64,000 bases of DNA from assembly GCF_050908845.1 (NCBI RefSeq), contig NZ_CP194171.1, positions 3,100,001-3,164,000 of the forward strand, in the 5' to 3' direction. Below, piece by piece: positions 9,173 through 17,616 of the stretch; the stretch's first letter is position 1; each line of letters begins with the position of its first letter. A program made the translations under genes and the position numbers. Below the pieces are notes generated by a model. The model saw only the letters and a program-made list of their open reading frames with translations. It did not search any database and had not been told where the DNA came from. The stretch is from Marinobacterium_D sp050908845. Its GTDB lineage: Bacteria; Pseudomonadota; Gammaproteobacteria; Pseudomonadales; Balneatricaceae.

Positions 9173-9507
9173 GACAACTACCCCCTTTTACTGATCCGCG
9201 CGGCCCCGACAGTTTCACGCCGCTGTTTACACCAAGTCGAACACCCTAGCCTTGCACCCCAGGATAAACAACTGCCAGACCGCACATACGGCCGCCCGAT
9301 GCCACCGGCCCAAGCAGTGAAAGAATTGATCGATAACGACGGATTCCAAAGGAGAGATAGCCCGGTGAGTATTAGCTGTATTCAAACCGGAATCGCGGCT
9401 TTAAGCCGCTGTACGTTTAAGGCGCCGCGGCGATCGCTGCATACGTATGTATCTGTTCTCTGGTGTATGAGTTCCCTGGTTCGCAGGCGAACTAGTTCAT
9501 GCAGGCC
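9173..9507. other. 335-bp intergenic gap with two short hairpins
   Basis: No convincing gene. Two inverted repeats are visible: GCGGCT-TTA-AGCCGC at 9395-9409 and GTTCGC-AG-GCGAAC at 9479-9492. The second lies just after the stop of the minus-strand diguanylate cyclase gene, so it could help end that transcript, but no T-run follows. The rest should hold the yjbQ promoter; I see no clear -35/-10 pair. Confidence 0.35.
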
Positions 9508-11037
9508 CTAACTCGCGGGTTCCCTGGGTAACAGGCGCTGCAAGTCTCGCCAAAACGTAATGCTGTCAGGCACCTGCTCCTTGGCCCAGTACATCGCCTC
9601 ATCGGCGTGACGCAGCAGCTGGTTGGCATCGGCGCCATCGTCAGGGAAGGTCGCCACACCGATACTGGCCCCGACACTGAGCTGCCGACCTTCTATCACG
9701 TAGTGCTTGGTCAGCTCATGGTGCAGTCCGTGAACAAGCCGTTCACAGACCTCAGGCTCGGGAATATCGGTCAGGATCAGGGTAAATTCGTCGCCACCCC
9801 GACGGGAGACCATATCGGTAGTGCGAACGGAGTTATTCAGCCGTTGCGCAAACTGCTGCAGCACCCGGTCGCCCACATCATGGCCATGGTTATCATTGAC
9901 CGGCTTGAATTCATCCAGATCGATGAAAAGCACCGCCAGGCGTGAGCTGTCCCTGCGGCAGCGGTTCAGCTCCAGCTTCAGGCGATCGTCAAAGAGCAAG
10001 CGATTAGGCAGCCCGGTCAGCTGATCATGATAGGCGAGAATCGATAAACGGTCCTGGGCCCGTTTATGCTCGGTCACGTCGTTGATTGTGTACACCTCGA
10101 CCGGCTTCCCACCCAGTTGCGCGAGGCTGATGTCCACCGAACAGTGATACACCTCACCGTCCCGGTTGACCGCCACCATCCCTTTATCCTGGCCTCTTAA
10201 TACCTGCTGGACAGGCTGTCCCAGCAGGTCCGACTCGCTGTAACCGATGAGCAGCTCCATCGCCTCGTTGGCGCGGATAATACACTGGTCGGCATCGACC
10301 ACCAGCACACCTGAAGCGACCCGGTTGATGACGCTATCGATCAGGTCGCGTTCAAAATGAGCACGCCGGATACGAATAAGGTAAATCGATACAACAACAC
10401 CAAAGTTCAACAGCGCCAGCAGAAAGGCGCCCCCCTGGTATATCCGGATCTGGGCCGCTTCATGCTGGGTGACCTGCTCCAGCTCCCAGGTTAACCGGTT
10501 CATCAGATCCAGCAGCTGAAGGTTTCGCTCCTGCGCCATATAAACGGCGGTCAACAGACTCCTTTGTGCGCCATCATCCAGCAAGCGGTTGACCGCCTCG
10601 CTATAGGGCACCCAAACCTCTTCCGCGCTAACCACCAGCGACCGTCCCTGATTGTCGTTAAGTGCCTCCAGGTAAACCTCGTTGCCAAGCCCATCGAAGG
10701 TGGTTCCGCCACGCGCAAAGGCATTCAGCGTGCGATCAAACAGCCAGGCACTCTCCTCAAGTTCCGAGAGAATCGGCGTCAGCTCCCAGCCACGCTCCTT
10801 TGCATCATCGATCTCCAGCAGTGCTTTTACCATTCGCTGTGACAGCATTCGCTGACGACCAGCCAGGTTGATGTAAACCGCCTGGGATTCGATACGGGAA
10901 GAGAGCCAGACATTCAAGGCCAGTGCGGAGAAATCAAACAGCAGGAACAGCGTGACCGCCGCAATCGCCAGGCGAGTGCTTGAGCGGGTATTGAGCTCCC
11001 CTATCCACTGGGTTAACCACTTCAAAATCCGTTTCAT
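9508..11037 (-). CDS. membrane diguanylate cyclase with PilJ/NarX-like sensor, PAS and GGDEF
   Basis: 509 aa. Layout: helix at about 23-43; periplasmic part with INLAGRQRMLSQRM (PilJ_N/NarX-like P-box pattern) at about 57-70; second helix at about 200-225; PAS domain (VASGVLVVDADQCIIRANEAM) at about 243-345; GGDEF domain to the end. The active site RRGGDEFTLIL is intact. An RxxD inhibitory site (RTTD) lies five residues before it, so product feedback is expected. It makes c-di-GMP from two GTP. Confidence 0.92.
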   Translation of the reverse strand: MKRILKWLTQWIGELNTRSSTRLAIAAVTLFLLFDFSALALNVWLSSRIESQAVYINLAGRQRMLSQRMVKALLEIDDAKERGWELTPILSELEESAWLFDRTLNAFARGGTTFDGLGNEVYLEALNDNQGRSLVVSAEEVWVPYSEAVNRLLDDGAQRSLLTAVYMAQERNLQLLDLMNRLTWELEQVTQHEAAQIRIYQGGAFLLALLNFGVVVSIYLIRIRRAHFERDLIDSVINRVASGVLVVDADQCIIRANEAMELLIGYSESDLLGQPVQQVLRGQDKGMVAVNRDGEVYHCSVDISLAQLGGKPVEVYTINDVTEHKRAQDRLSILAYHDQLTGLPNRLLFDDRLKLELNRCRRDSSRLAVLFIDLDEFKPVNDNHGHDVGDRVLQQFAQRLNNSVRTTDMVSRRGGDEFTLILTDIPEPEVCERLVHGLHHELTKHYVIEGRQLSVGASIGVATFPDDGADANQLLRHADEAMYWAKEQVPDSITFWRDLQRLLPREPAS

Positions 11038-11180
11038 CGTCTACAGCTACCCATTCCTGAGTGTTGCTCTGATTCCCTGCGCCGACGAGGGGTCATACAG
11101 TGCACGCACGAGAGGCGCCAAACACTCCGCCCCCTTCCCAACCTGGCATCCACCCGTGACAGGCCGCTGACCTGCTGTTA

Positions 11181-11924
11181 TCAGAACACCGATTGCAGGC
11201 GCTTAAAGCCAGGATTCAAAGAAAAGCCTAGCTGCTTTTCGAGTTTTTTCAGATTGGTCTTCAACTGGCTGCTGCTGTATTGCAGAGATTGCTTGCTGGC
11301 AAACAGAATCCAGTTGCCATCGCTGGTTTTGCAGCTTTTGAGTTCACTGAACTCGGCTGACAGCACATTGATCAGTTCACTGCCCTCATGGTCACGCCAG
11401 CAATTAAGTACAAGCCAGCCGCCAGGCTTAAGCAGATCCGCGCACTGGTTAACAAACCGCGGCGTCAATTGCAGCTCATCCATGCCCTCTTCTCCGTAGA
11501 GATCACTGAACAGGATATCGACCTTGCCGCTATCCGGCGCATCCATGTAGTCCGCCGCATCCATTTCATGCAATGTAAGACGCTTGCTGCGCGGTAACTG
11601 GAAAAAACGCCGGGCGACGTCGATCACGGCGGGACGCAGCTCCACGACCTGTTGTTTAATATCGGGAAAACGGTTGTGCAGGCAGGTATTGAGACTACCG
11701 GCCCCGAGGCCCAGCGTTAACACCCGACGTGGCTCGATAAAGGCGAGCACCAACAGCATCGCCCGGGTGTATTCATGCTGCGGGTCGGCCATGTCGGACT
11801 TCAACGCACAGCTCTGTTCATCATCGTTGCCAAAACTCAGGATACGCCGGTTGCCATCATCCAGCACACGGACAACGCCGTATTGGTCGTAGTCACGATA
11901 TATCTCCCGGGCGGAAGCGGTCAT
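11181..11924 (-). CDS. spermidine-synthase-like methyltransferase-fold protein
   Basis: 247 aa. The nucleotide-binding loop LTLGLGAGSLNTCLH and the acidic VVELRPAVIDVARRFF match the Rossmann core of polyamine aminopropyltransferases. DILFSDLYGEEGMDELQLTPRFV corresponds to the catalytic Asp region. The N-terminal beta domain is short, and such stand-alone members often have no proven polyamine activity. It sits 16 bp after the HD-GYP gene on the same strand, probably co-transcribed. Confidence 0.75.
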   Translation of the reverse strand: MTASAREIYRDYDQYGVVRVLDDGNRRILSFGNDDEQSCALKSDMADPQHEYTRAMLLVLAFIEPRRVLTLGLGAGSLNTCLHNRFPDIKQQVVELRPAVIDVARRFFQLPRSKRLTLHEMDAADYMDAPDSGKVDILFSDLYGEEGMDELQLTPRFVNQCADLLKPGGWLVLNCWRDHEGSELINVLSAEFSELKSCKTSDGNWILFASKQSLQYSSSQLKTNLKKLEKQLGFSLNPGFKRLQSVF

Positions 11925-11940
11925 AAGGGTCTGGTATTCC

Positions 11941-13089
11941 TCAGGTCGAGCCGGTCTTCGGGGTGATCAGCTTGTCGATTGAATGCAGTGTCAAGTCGGT
12001 CAAGGATGGAAACAGGTCCTCCAGAACCTCGGCGATACTGGCGAAAGTGTCTTTGAGATCGATAAAGGCATCCACGACATCGGGATCAAAATGACTGCCC
12101 CGGCCGGCGAAGATGTGCGCAACGGCACTGTCGTGCCCCATGGGATCCTTGTAAGGCCGGCGCGAGGAGATCGCATCGTAGACATCCGCCACCGCCATCA
12201 GCCGGGCAACCACCGGTATCTCTTCGCCCCTGAGCCCTTCCGGGTAGCCCGTACCATCCCAACGTTCGTGATGGCTCAGTGTAACCTGCTGGCCTATCTT
12301 GAGAAAACGCGCGGCGCGCCCGCCCAGACGCTGCTCCATCAGCTGCTCAGCGGTATGCATGGCGTGATAGCCATAGTAGGCGTGCTGCTTCATGATCTCG
12401 TACTCGTCCGGCGTCAGCTCACCGGGCTTCTGCAGGATCGAATCGGGAATCGCCACCTTGCCGATGTCATGCAGGGCCGCCGTCTTATACAGCAGTTCGA
12501 TGGTTTCGGCATCCAGCTCGCCGGCGAAACGCGGGTGGTGTCGCAGATGTTCGGCCAGCGCTTTGACATAATGCTGGGTGCGCAGGATATGGTTACCGGT
12601 GGAGTGATCCCGCACCCGGGCCACAGCCGCGAGACAGAGAATGGCCGCATCCTGGACCACCGAGAGTTCAGTCAGCACATGCTCCATCGCATCGGTCTGT
12701 TCGTCGACGCGCTGGCGTAACTGGTTGAGCTTGAAATAGGTGCGCAACTTGCCATCGATCACCGGGGCCAGAAACGGCTGAGCCAGGTAGTCATCGCAAC
12801 CCATCTCCAGCGCCCGCAGCCTCGCATCCGGCGTCGCCTCATGGTTCAACATCAGCACCGGCAGTGAGTTGTGCTTGGCCCGGCCTATCACTGCCTGAGA
12901 GCGGGCTTCGCCAAACGCCGTTACCACCGCATCATCTATCAGCAGCACCGCATCCAGACTCCCCGCCTCAAGAGCGCTCTCTACCTCTTTGGGGTCTCGC
13001 AAGACGTTCAGGGCGTAACTCGGGTGAAGTACGCCGACAAGGCCCTGCAGAATCGCCTCACTGGCGGTCAGGTATATAAGTTGAGCCAT
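11941..13089 (-). CDS. HD-GYP phosphodiesterase with degenerate receiver domain
   Basis: 382 aa. Residues 1-120 form a receiver-like domain. The acidic pocket is partly kept (LLIDD) but the conserved Lys of the KPF motif is Gln (DDYLAQPFL), so normal phospho-signalling is doubtful. A coiled linker (NQLRQRVDEQTDAMEHV) leads to an HD-GYP domain with ALHDIGKVAIPD, HHERWDGTGYPEGL and DVYDAISSRRPYK, all expected for c-di-GMP hydrolysis. AAAGGAG precedes the ATG by 6 bases. Third c-di-GMP gene within about 6.5 kb. Confidence 0.9.
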   Translation of the reverse strand: MAQLIYLTASEAILQGLVGVLHPSYALNVLRDPKEVESALEAGSLDAVLLIDDAVVTAFGEARSQAVIGRAKHNSLPVLMLNHEATPDARLRALEMGCDDYLAQPFLAPVIDGKLRTYFKLNQLRQRVDEQTDAMEHVLTELSVVQDAAILCLAAVARVRDHSTGNHILRTQHYVKALAEHLRHHPRFAGELDAETIELLYKTAALHDIGKVAIPDSILQKPGELTPDEYEIMKQHAYYGYHAMHTAEQLMEQRLGGRAARFLKIGQQVTLSHHERWDGTGYPEGLRGEEIPVVARLMAVADVYDAISSRRPYKDPMGHDSAVAHIFAGRGSHFDPDVVDAFIDLKDTFASIAEVLEDLFPSLTDLTLHSIDKLITPKTGST

Positions 13090-13175
13090 CGATTCTCCTT
13101 TCCCGATATGCCTGATACCTGTTGTATACGCGCTCAGTGCGCGTCACCGCATCCTGAGTACGAGGTTAGTATACC

Positions 13176-13595
13176 TCAAGCGCGGTTCAAGGCTTTTCCA
13201 AGTGTCGCAAAATAATAACTAAATGCTCTACCGATGGCGATTCGTTCCGCCGGCAGCGGATAGAGGCCCGCCTTCGCTTCTGGTGACTCCTTGGTCCCCT
13301 TGACCAGAAAATGGTTCTTTATTCTGGCATCCTGTACCCAGGCCTCGAAGGCACGGGCACAGACCTCCTCCGGCAGGCTGTAATAGAGCACCCCACGTTC
13401 GCGATCCGCCGCCATGGAGCGCTTCACCAGATCACTGGGAGAGCTGCCATCCGCACTGAGCATAATGACGCGGTAGCAGTCGAACAGCAGCTTGTTGAGC
13501 GGGTGCTCAACCTCGGCCTCGTCACGCAGCCAGGCCCGCGAACCAAACACCGAAGCTTTAACCGCGGTAAGCGCCTGGCCGGCAATATAGTGATC
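13176..13595 (-). pseudogene. 5'-truncated CLCA_X-family gene fragment
   Basis: The frame encodes DHYIAGQALTAVKASVFGSR and the rest of the C-terminal half of the protein intact at 53320-54096; many stretches are identical (SLPEEVCARAFEAWVQDAR, IKNHFLVKGTKESPEAK) and the DNA is closely similar. Similarity ends sharply at 13595, immediately after the point where the intact copy has its HEWFH zinc-protease-like motif; upstream the frame meets a stop. A 124-residue product could start at the ATG at 13550, but it would lack the active motif. I read it as a broken duplicate. Confidence 0.8.
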
Positions 13596-13760
13596 ACATA
13601 CGGATCACTCTCCAAGTCAACACTCCTGAAACACTCTCACCTCAATAAGCGCGGGGCATCCTAGAGGCTATCAATAGTAGTTGGTTCTTCATAAAACGTC
13701 CGACTCGATTTCTCCCTGACTATACTTTCCACGATACAGGCAGTTGCGGTCAGGTGCGCC

Positions 13761-14318
13761 ATGAAACAGCTTGATGCCTTGGAATATTGGAACGCGCAGG
13801 GAGCGGAGTACTTTCGAGAGCTATCAACTCTTGGTGCTTTGCCTGATGCGGTGATTCTAAACCTACTAACCAAGGGACGCGTGAAGACGCTAGAAAAAGG
13901 CGAAACTCTCTATGCGGGCGGGGAGCGCAGCGAAAGCTTTTGCATCGTTCTTAGTGGTGTAGTGAGCTCATATCAGCCCAGAAAGGACGGCGGTTGGGCT
14001 CTGGCGCGAAACCACCACCCCGGAGATGACGTAGGTTTTGTGACGATGATTGCACTTTGTGACCGTATAGCTCGTGTGATAGCTATAGAGGACTCGACTA
14101 TCCTCGAAATCAGCTCCGGACAGTTTCTGGATTTACACCAGCAGGAGCCCGAAGCATTCGGGCTAATCATACTGAACCTTGTCCGCGGGATGGCTAGAGC
14201 TTTTATTAATACAGCTTGGATGTTGTCCGACCTGAACGCCGATCTGAAGACTGCCTTTCCGTCATACCTTCAATCAACGGACACTGAAGGAAATGACTCT
14301 GGACCGAAGATCGTTTGA
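13761..14318 (+). CDS. cyclic-nucleotide-binding (CNB/Crp-like) domain protein without HTH
   Basis: 185 aa. Residues about 20-140 follow the CNB beta-barrel pattern (TLEKGETLYAGGERSESFCIVLSGVV, HHPGDDVGFVTMIA, ILEISSGQFLDL). The phosphate-binding cassette of true cAMP receptors (GE.A...R) is not obvious. The C-terminal 45 residues are too short for the Crp helix-turn-helix, so this is a sensor or partner module, not a clear DNA-binding regulator. Base composition is more AT-rich than the neighbours, and it lies next to a truncated gene, consistent with an inserted segment. Confidence 0.65.
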   Translation: MKQLDALEYWNAQGAEYFRELSTLGALPDAVILNLLTKGRVKTLEKGETLYAGGERSESFCIVLSGVVSSYQPRKDGGWALARNHHPGDDVGFVTMIALCDRIARVIAIEDSTILEISSGQFLDLHQQEPEAFGLIILNLVRGMARAFINTAWMLSDLNADLKTAFPSYLQSTDTEGNDSGPKIV

Positions 14319-14660
14319 AGCTCAAATAAACCGCCTTTCGGTTTTCAGTGCGGATTATCAGCTTCGTCTGCGGCACATCACGGCAGAAAGCTATCGTTAG
14401 CGCTTCTTTCGTCAAGCTATGCGATCAACTTTTCGTACTCCACCCACAGTTTATATTTATATTGTCCAGCCCCGGGCCGACAAAATGCCGCTTCAGACGC
14501 TCGTGCTACTGCTCCAATTCCTTGAACCGCTTCAACCCCGGAAAGGTCTGTAAAAAAACGCTCAGATCTAAGCGTGCGATATCCACTTACCGGAACGCTT
14601 TGATCGACACGTGACGCTGGCCGGTGCGCACAGCGGGGTCAGCGTGACAGACTTAAAGGA

Positions 14661-14691
14661 ACAATAAAAAACGGGAGCTTGAAAGCTCCCG
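14661..14691 (-). terminator. intrinsic terminator
   Basis: Stem CGGGAGCT / AGCTCCCG with a 4-nt loop (TGAA read on the plus strand), followed on the minus strand by TTTTTTATTG. It would end paaN-paaY transcripts, which stop about 170 bp upstream, and also any short RNA started near 14780. Confidence 0.85.
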
Positions 14692-14780
14692 GTGAACACA
14701 TCAACAACCATGATGCCAGGGGTGATGAAAGCCAAAACAAGCTGGCTTTAAAACACTACTCAGTAGCAGCCTCTACTTTA
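14661..14780 (-). ncRNA. candidate small RNA (about 110-120 nt)
   Basis: Inferred only. A promoter-like stretch sits on the minus strand (TTTACA at about 14790-14795, CATAAA about 12 bases on) below the decamer array at 14800-14829. The region then has a 7-bp hairpin (AAAGCCA ... TGGCTTT), an unpaired CATCACC-rich stretch and the strong terminator at 14661-14691. There is no open frame with a ribosome site. This is the layout of a Hfq-type sRNA, but it may also be only the 3' UTR of paaY. Confidence 0.3.
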
Positions 14781-14799
14781 TGCCAGCACTGTAAATTTG

Positions 14800-14829
14800 G
14801 TTTGCACATTTTGTAAGACCTTGTAACAA
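14800..14829 (-). promoter_or_regulatory. tor-box-like decamer array (copy 3)
   Basis: On the minus strand three decamers follow each other: TTGTTACAAG, GTCTTACAAA, ATGTGCAAAC. The first is identical to the first decamer upstream of qhpA, and the 10-bp period is the same. It is less regular than the other two arrays, and no protein gene starts below it. Confidence 0.4.
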
Positions 14830-14858
14830 CCTGTGTCTCCCTGGCTTTTCCCGTCTGT

Positions 14859-15452
14859 TCAACTCTTATATTTGGGTTTCATATCTATCAGATTCATAGC
14901 GGGCCGATCTGCTTCCACTGCCGTCAACGGCTCACAGAGCTCAAGACTATCCAGACAACGCTCCGTCAAACGTTGGTATTCGGCGGTTCCCTCTTCCTTC
15001 CAACAAATCTCCTCGTCTCGCAGTTCGCGCTTCACCTCGGCCGGCGAGCCGACCAGGAGCGAACGCGGCGGACATTCGAACCCCGCTTTCACGAAAGCAT
15101 TCGCGGCGACAATAGATGACTCGCCGATGAGCGCCCCATCCATGATGACGGCATTCATGCCGATCAATGCGTTCACTCCTACCTGACATCCGTGAAGTAT
15201 GGCGCCATGGCCTACATGGCCATTTTCACGAATCACCGTATCCGTGCCGGGAAACCCGTGCATGACACAGTTATCCTGGATATTTGAGCCTTTCTCCATC
15301 ACCAACCGACCAAAATCCCCTCTCAGGCTGGCATTGGGGCCGACATAACACTCGGGACCGATAATGACGTCACCAATCAATACAGCAGTCGGATGAACGT
15401 AAGCACTGGGATCAACCACCGGGGTGACCCCTTCCAGTCTATATACAGGCAT
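14859..15452 (-). CDS. paaY: phenylacetate degradation protein PaaY (gamma-carbonic-anhydrase-like thioesterase)
   Basis: 197 aa left-handed beta-helix (hexapeptide) protein: repeated [LIV]-G-x4 units such as VLIGDVIIGPECYVGPNASLRGDFG. Metal-site histidines lie in MHGFPG, GHVGHGAILHG. PaaY hydrolyses dead-end CoA adducts (such as 2-hydroxycyclohepta-1,4,6-triene-1-formyl-CoA) that form during phenylacetate breakdown. The ATG at 15452 has GGGGAG 8 bases upstream and was preferred to a GTG three codons earlier. It starts 5 bp after the paaN stop. Confidence 0.9.
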   Translation of the reverse strand: MPVYRLEGVTPVVDPSAYVHPTAVLIGDVIIGPECYVGPNASLRGDFGRLVMEKGSNIQDNCVMHGFPGTDTVIRENGHVGHGAILHGCQVGVNALIGMNAVIMDGALIGESSIVAANAFVKAGFECPPRSLLVGSPAEVKRELRDEEICWKEEGTAEYQRLTERCLDSLELCEPLTAVEADRPAMNLIDMKPKYKS

Positions 15453-15457
15453 AGCTA

Positions 15458-17146
15458 TCACTCCCCTCCCGGTGGCGTTACATCGTGACGGTTCTGCACG
15501 ACCACAAAACGGCGGCTGACAAATGAACTGTCGGTCAGACAGGCGTTAGCGGCGGGGTTTCCGCCGGTGGCGTGAAAATCACTGAACGCCGCGGACTGAT
15601 TTACGAACACACCCCCTGCAAGGTTGCAGGAAAGCGCCACTTTTACATCGAGCGACAGCTCATGAGTCTTGTCGAGCACCGCCTCCGAAGTGGAATACAC
15701 ACCCAGTGTAATCGCACCCTTTTCCGCGATGACCTCTCGGGCCAATTCGATACTGTGATCGGTACTGTCCGTCGCAATCAGAAAACTGATCGGTCCAAAT
15801 CGCTCCTGGCTGTAAACAGCCTTGTCGGCCGCATCGACGCTGACCAGCAGCGGCGTGCACATGCGCGCATTCGGGAAATCCGGGTGATCGACTTTTTCAC
15901 TGGCAAGCACTACGCGACCCAGCTCGCTACAGGCCTCTATCCGCTCCAGCGTCGCGGCATTCTGTAGCGCACCCAGCACGTTAACCGCCACACCGGGTTT
16001 GCCAAGGAAACCAGTGATAGCGTCAGCTAAAGCCGATGCGACTTGATCGAAACTCAGATGCCCTTCGTCAGTGTCGATACCCGAACGCGGTATGTATATG
16101 TTCTGCGGTGTGGTGCACATCTGCCCCGAGTAAAGACTCAGAGAAAACGCAAGATTGCGCGTGACGGCCTTGAGACTCTTCACACTGTCGATGATCAGCG
16201 TGTTCACGCCCGCCTTCTCGGTAAACACCTGCGCATTCGAGCAGAAATTTTCCAGCCAGGCACCGAACGTCGAAGATCCCGTGAAATCGATCAGCTTGAT
16301 CGCGGGGTGCTGGGCAAGTTTCTTGGTCGCCGGCTCCGCTTCAGTATCGGCCACCATAGACACGAGACAGGGATCAAACCCCGCCTCACGCAGAACAGCC
16401 TGTGCGACTTCAACGGTAATCGCAACCGGCAGCACGGAGCCGGGGTGCGGCTTGACGATCACCGGGTTACCGGTCACCAGACTGGCGAACAACCCCGGGT
16501 AGGTATTCCAGGTTGGAAAGGTGGAACAGGCAACGACCAGCGAGATCCCCTGAGGCACGACGGTATACTGCTTCTCCTGCGCCAGCGCCGGGTTCTTACC
16601 CTGGGGTTTTACCCAACCGGCGCTGCAGGGAATGCGCTTCATTTCCTCCCACGCCAGGGCCACCGCTTCCAGCCCCCGGTCCTGGGCATGGGGACCACCG
16701 GCCTGAAACGCCATGGCGAAGCCCTGCCCAGTGGTATGCATTGTCGCATAGCCGATCTCAAAACTACGTTTGTTCAGACGATCAAGAATTTCCAGGCAGA
16801 TCCCGGCACGTGCATCAGGGCCGGCATCACGCCAGGCTTTCAGGCTCGCCTGCATCCGTCCAATAAGAGCATCGGCATTGGCACGTCCGTAGCGAATACC
16901 TAATTCAAACCCGTAAGGCGATACCTCCTCGCCTACTTCGCCTTCCAGGGCAGGCATCTCAAGCTCGAACGATTTGTCCAGACGATCCTTGAAAGCAGAT
17001 TGCCCTTCAGCATTGGCGGATTCGCCGTAAATGCGCCCGCTAGGTACTTCAGGATAAGGAGTCCAAAACTCGCGGCTTCTTACCGCTTCGGTCGCCTTGT
17101 GCAGGGTTGATACATGCGCGTCATAAAAGGACTGAGCCTTGGACAT
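15458..17146 (-). CDS. paaN: phenylacetic acid degradation protein PaaN (aldehyde dehydrogenase)
   Basis: 562 aa, of the stand-alone PaaN (TIGR02288-like) ALDH family. Catalytic Cys in YSGQMCTTPQNIYIP; general-base Glu in FTEKAGVNTLI; cofactor loop DFTGSSTFG. Family members oxidise the semialdehyde made after ring opening of oxepin-CoA. The ATG at 17146 has GGAG 9 bases upstream. It is divergent from paaF. Unusual: the same cluster also has a full PaaZ, which carries the same activity in its N-terminal domain. Confidence 0.9.
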   Translation of the reverse strand: MSKAQSFYDAHVSTLHKATEAVRSREFWTPYPEVPSGRIYGESANAEGQSAFKDRLDKSFELEMPALEGEVGEEVSPYGFELGIRYGRANADALIGRMQASLKAWRDAGPDARAGICLEILDRLNKRSFEIGYATMHTTGQGFAMAFQAGGPHAQDRGLEAVALAWEEMKRIPCSAGWVKPQGKNPALAQEKQYTVVPQGISLVVACSTFPTWNTYPGLFASLVTGNPVIVKPHPGSVLPVAITVEVAQAVLREAGFDPCLVSMVADTEAEPATKKLAQHPAIKLIDFTGSSTFGAWLENFCSNAQVFTEKAGVNTLIIDSVKSLKAVTRNLAFSLSLYSGQMCTTPQNIYIPRSGIDTDEGHLSFDQVASALADAITGFLGKPGVAVNVLGALQNAATLERIEACSELGRVVLASEKVDHPDFPNARMCTPLLVSVDAADKAVYSQERFGPISFLIATDSTDHSIELAREVIAEKGAITLGVYSTSEAVLDKTHELSLDVKVALSCNLAGGVFVNQSAAFSDFHATGGNPAANACLTDSSFVSRRFVVVQNRHDVTPPGGE

Positions 17147-17616
17147 AGAACTAATCTCCACTGCCGGATCACCTCGGGCGCCTGTTGCTGTCTGGCCAGT
17201 TGACAGGGGCGATCACTGTTGTTTTTGTAGTCCGGATGCTAGTAACACGTTTTTTTATTGTCAATTACGTTTTTAGTAACACTTAAACGAACCGGTATAA
17301 CTCGAACGCATCCCTGACCCGTTCCCGGATGAAGAACCCTTCGTCTGAAAATTTTAATTAATATTTTATTTTCAATCATTTAAATAAAATACAAAGGTAT
17401 TCAAAAATAGCTATCCGAGTCGATATAGAAACCATTAAAACGATCGTAGAAAATTTTTCTGCAATAAAAAACCAACACTTAAGACACAAAAATTATGTAT
17501 AAAGCTATTTTCATGTATCACTTTAAGCGCTAAGCTTGATCGAAAATAAGCCCTCCCGAAGAGAGGGCCGCTACAAGACTGAACGACACTCAAAACAACA
17601 ATAAACAGTGAAGACT
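17147..17616. promoter_or_regulatory. AT-rich divergent promoter region, paaN / paaF
   Basis: 470 bp, far richer in A+T than its flanks; no gene. A near-repeat of AGTAACAC / TAGTAACAC flanks a T-rich stretch at 17239-17282. A half-site resembling the PaaX operator (GTATCA at about 17514-17519) is present without a properly spaced partner. A hairpin (CCCTCccgaaGAGAGGG) lies at about 17550-17567, in the leader of paaF. Confidence 0.5.

Larger units (their letters stand above)
14319..14858. other. 540-bp gap with degenerate sequence, terminator and repeat array
   Basis: No intact gene. On the minus strand, 14470-14650 reads as a broken frame with stops (FPGLKRFKELEQ, stop, HERLKRHF), loosely like a transposase coil but too eroded to name. 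A strong minus-strand terminator lies at 14661-14691. A tor-box-like decamer array lies at 14800-14829. The stretch between could be a small RNA (separate entry). Confidence 0.5.

Noticed and set aside
13176..13550. Functional 124-residue gene
   Set aside because: The frame extends homology upstream of the ATG to 13595 and then breaks; it lacks the motif-bearing half of the intact copy.
14440..14650. IS3-type transposase gene
   Set aside because: Only a short coil-like stretch interrupted by stops; no DDE motif or terminal inverted repeats, so reported only as a degenerate remnant.
16043..16903. Long plus-strand open frame (286 codons)
   Set aside because: Antisense to paaN; His/Arg/Gly-rich composition typical of a shadow frame and no ribosome site.
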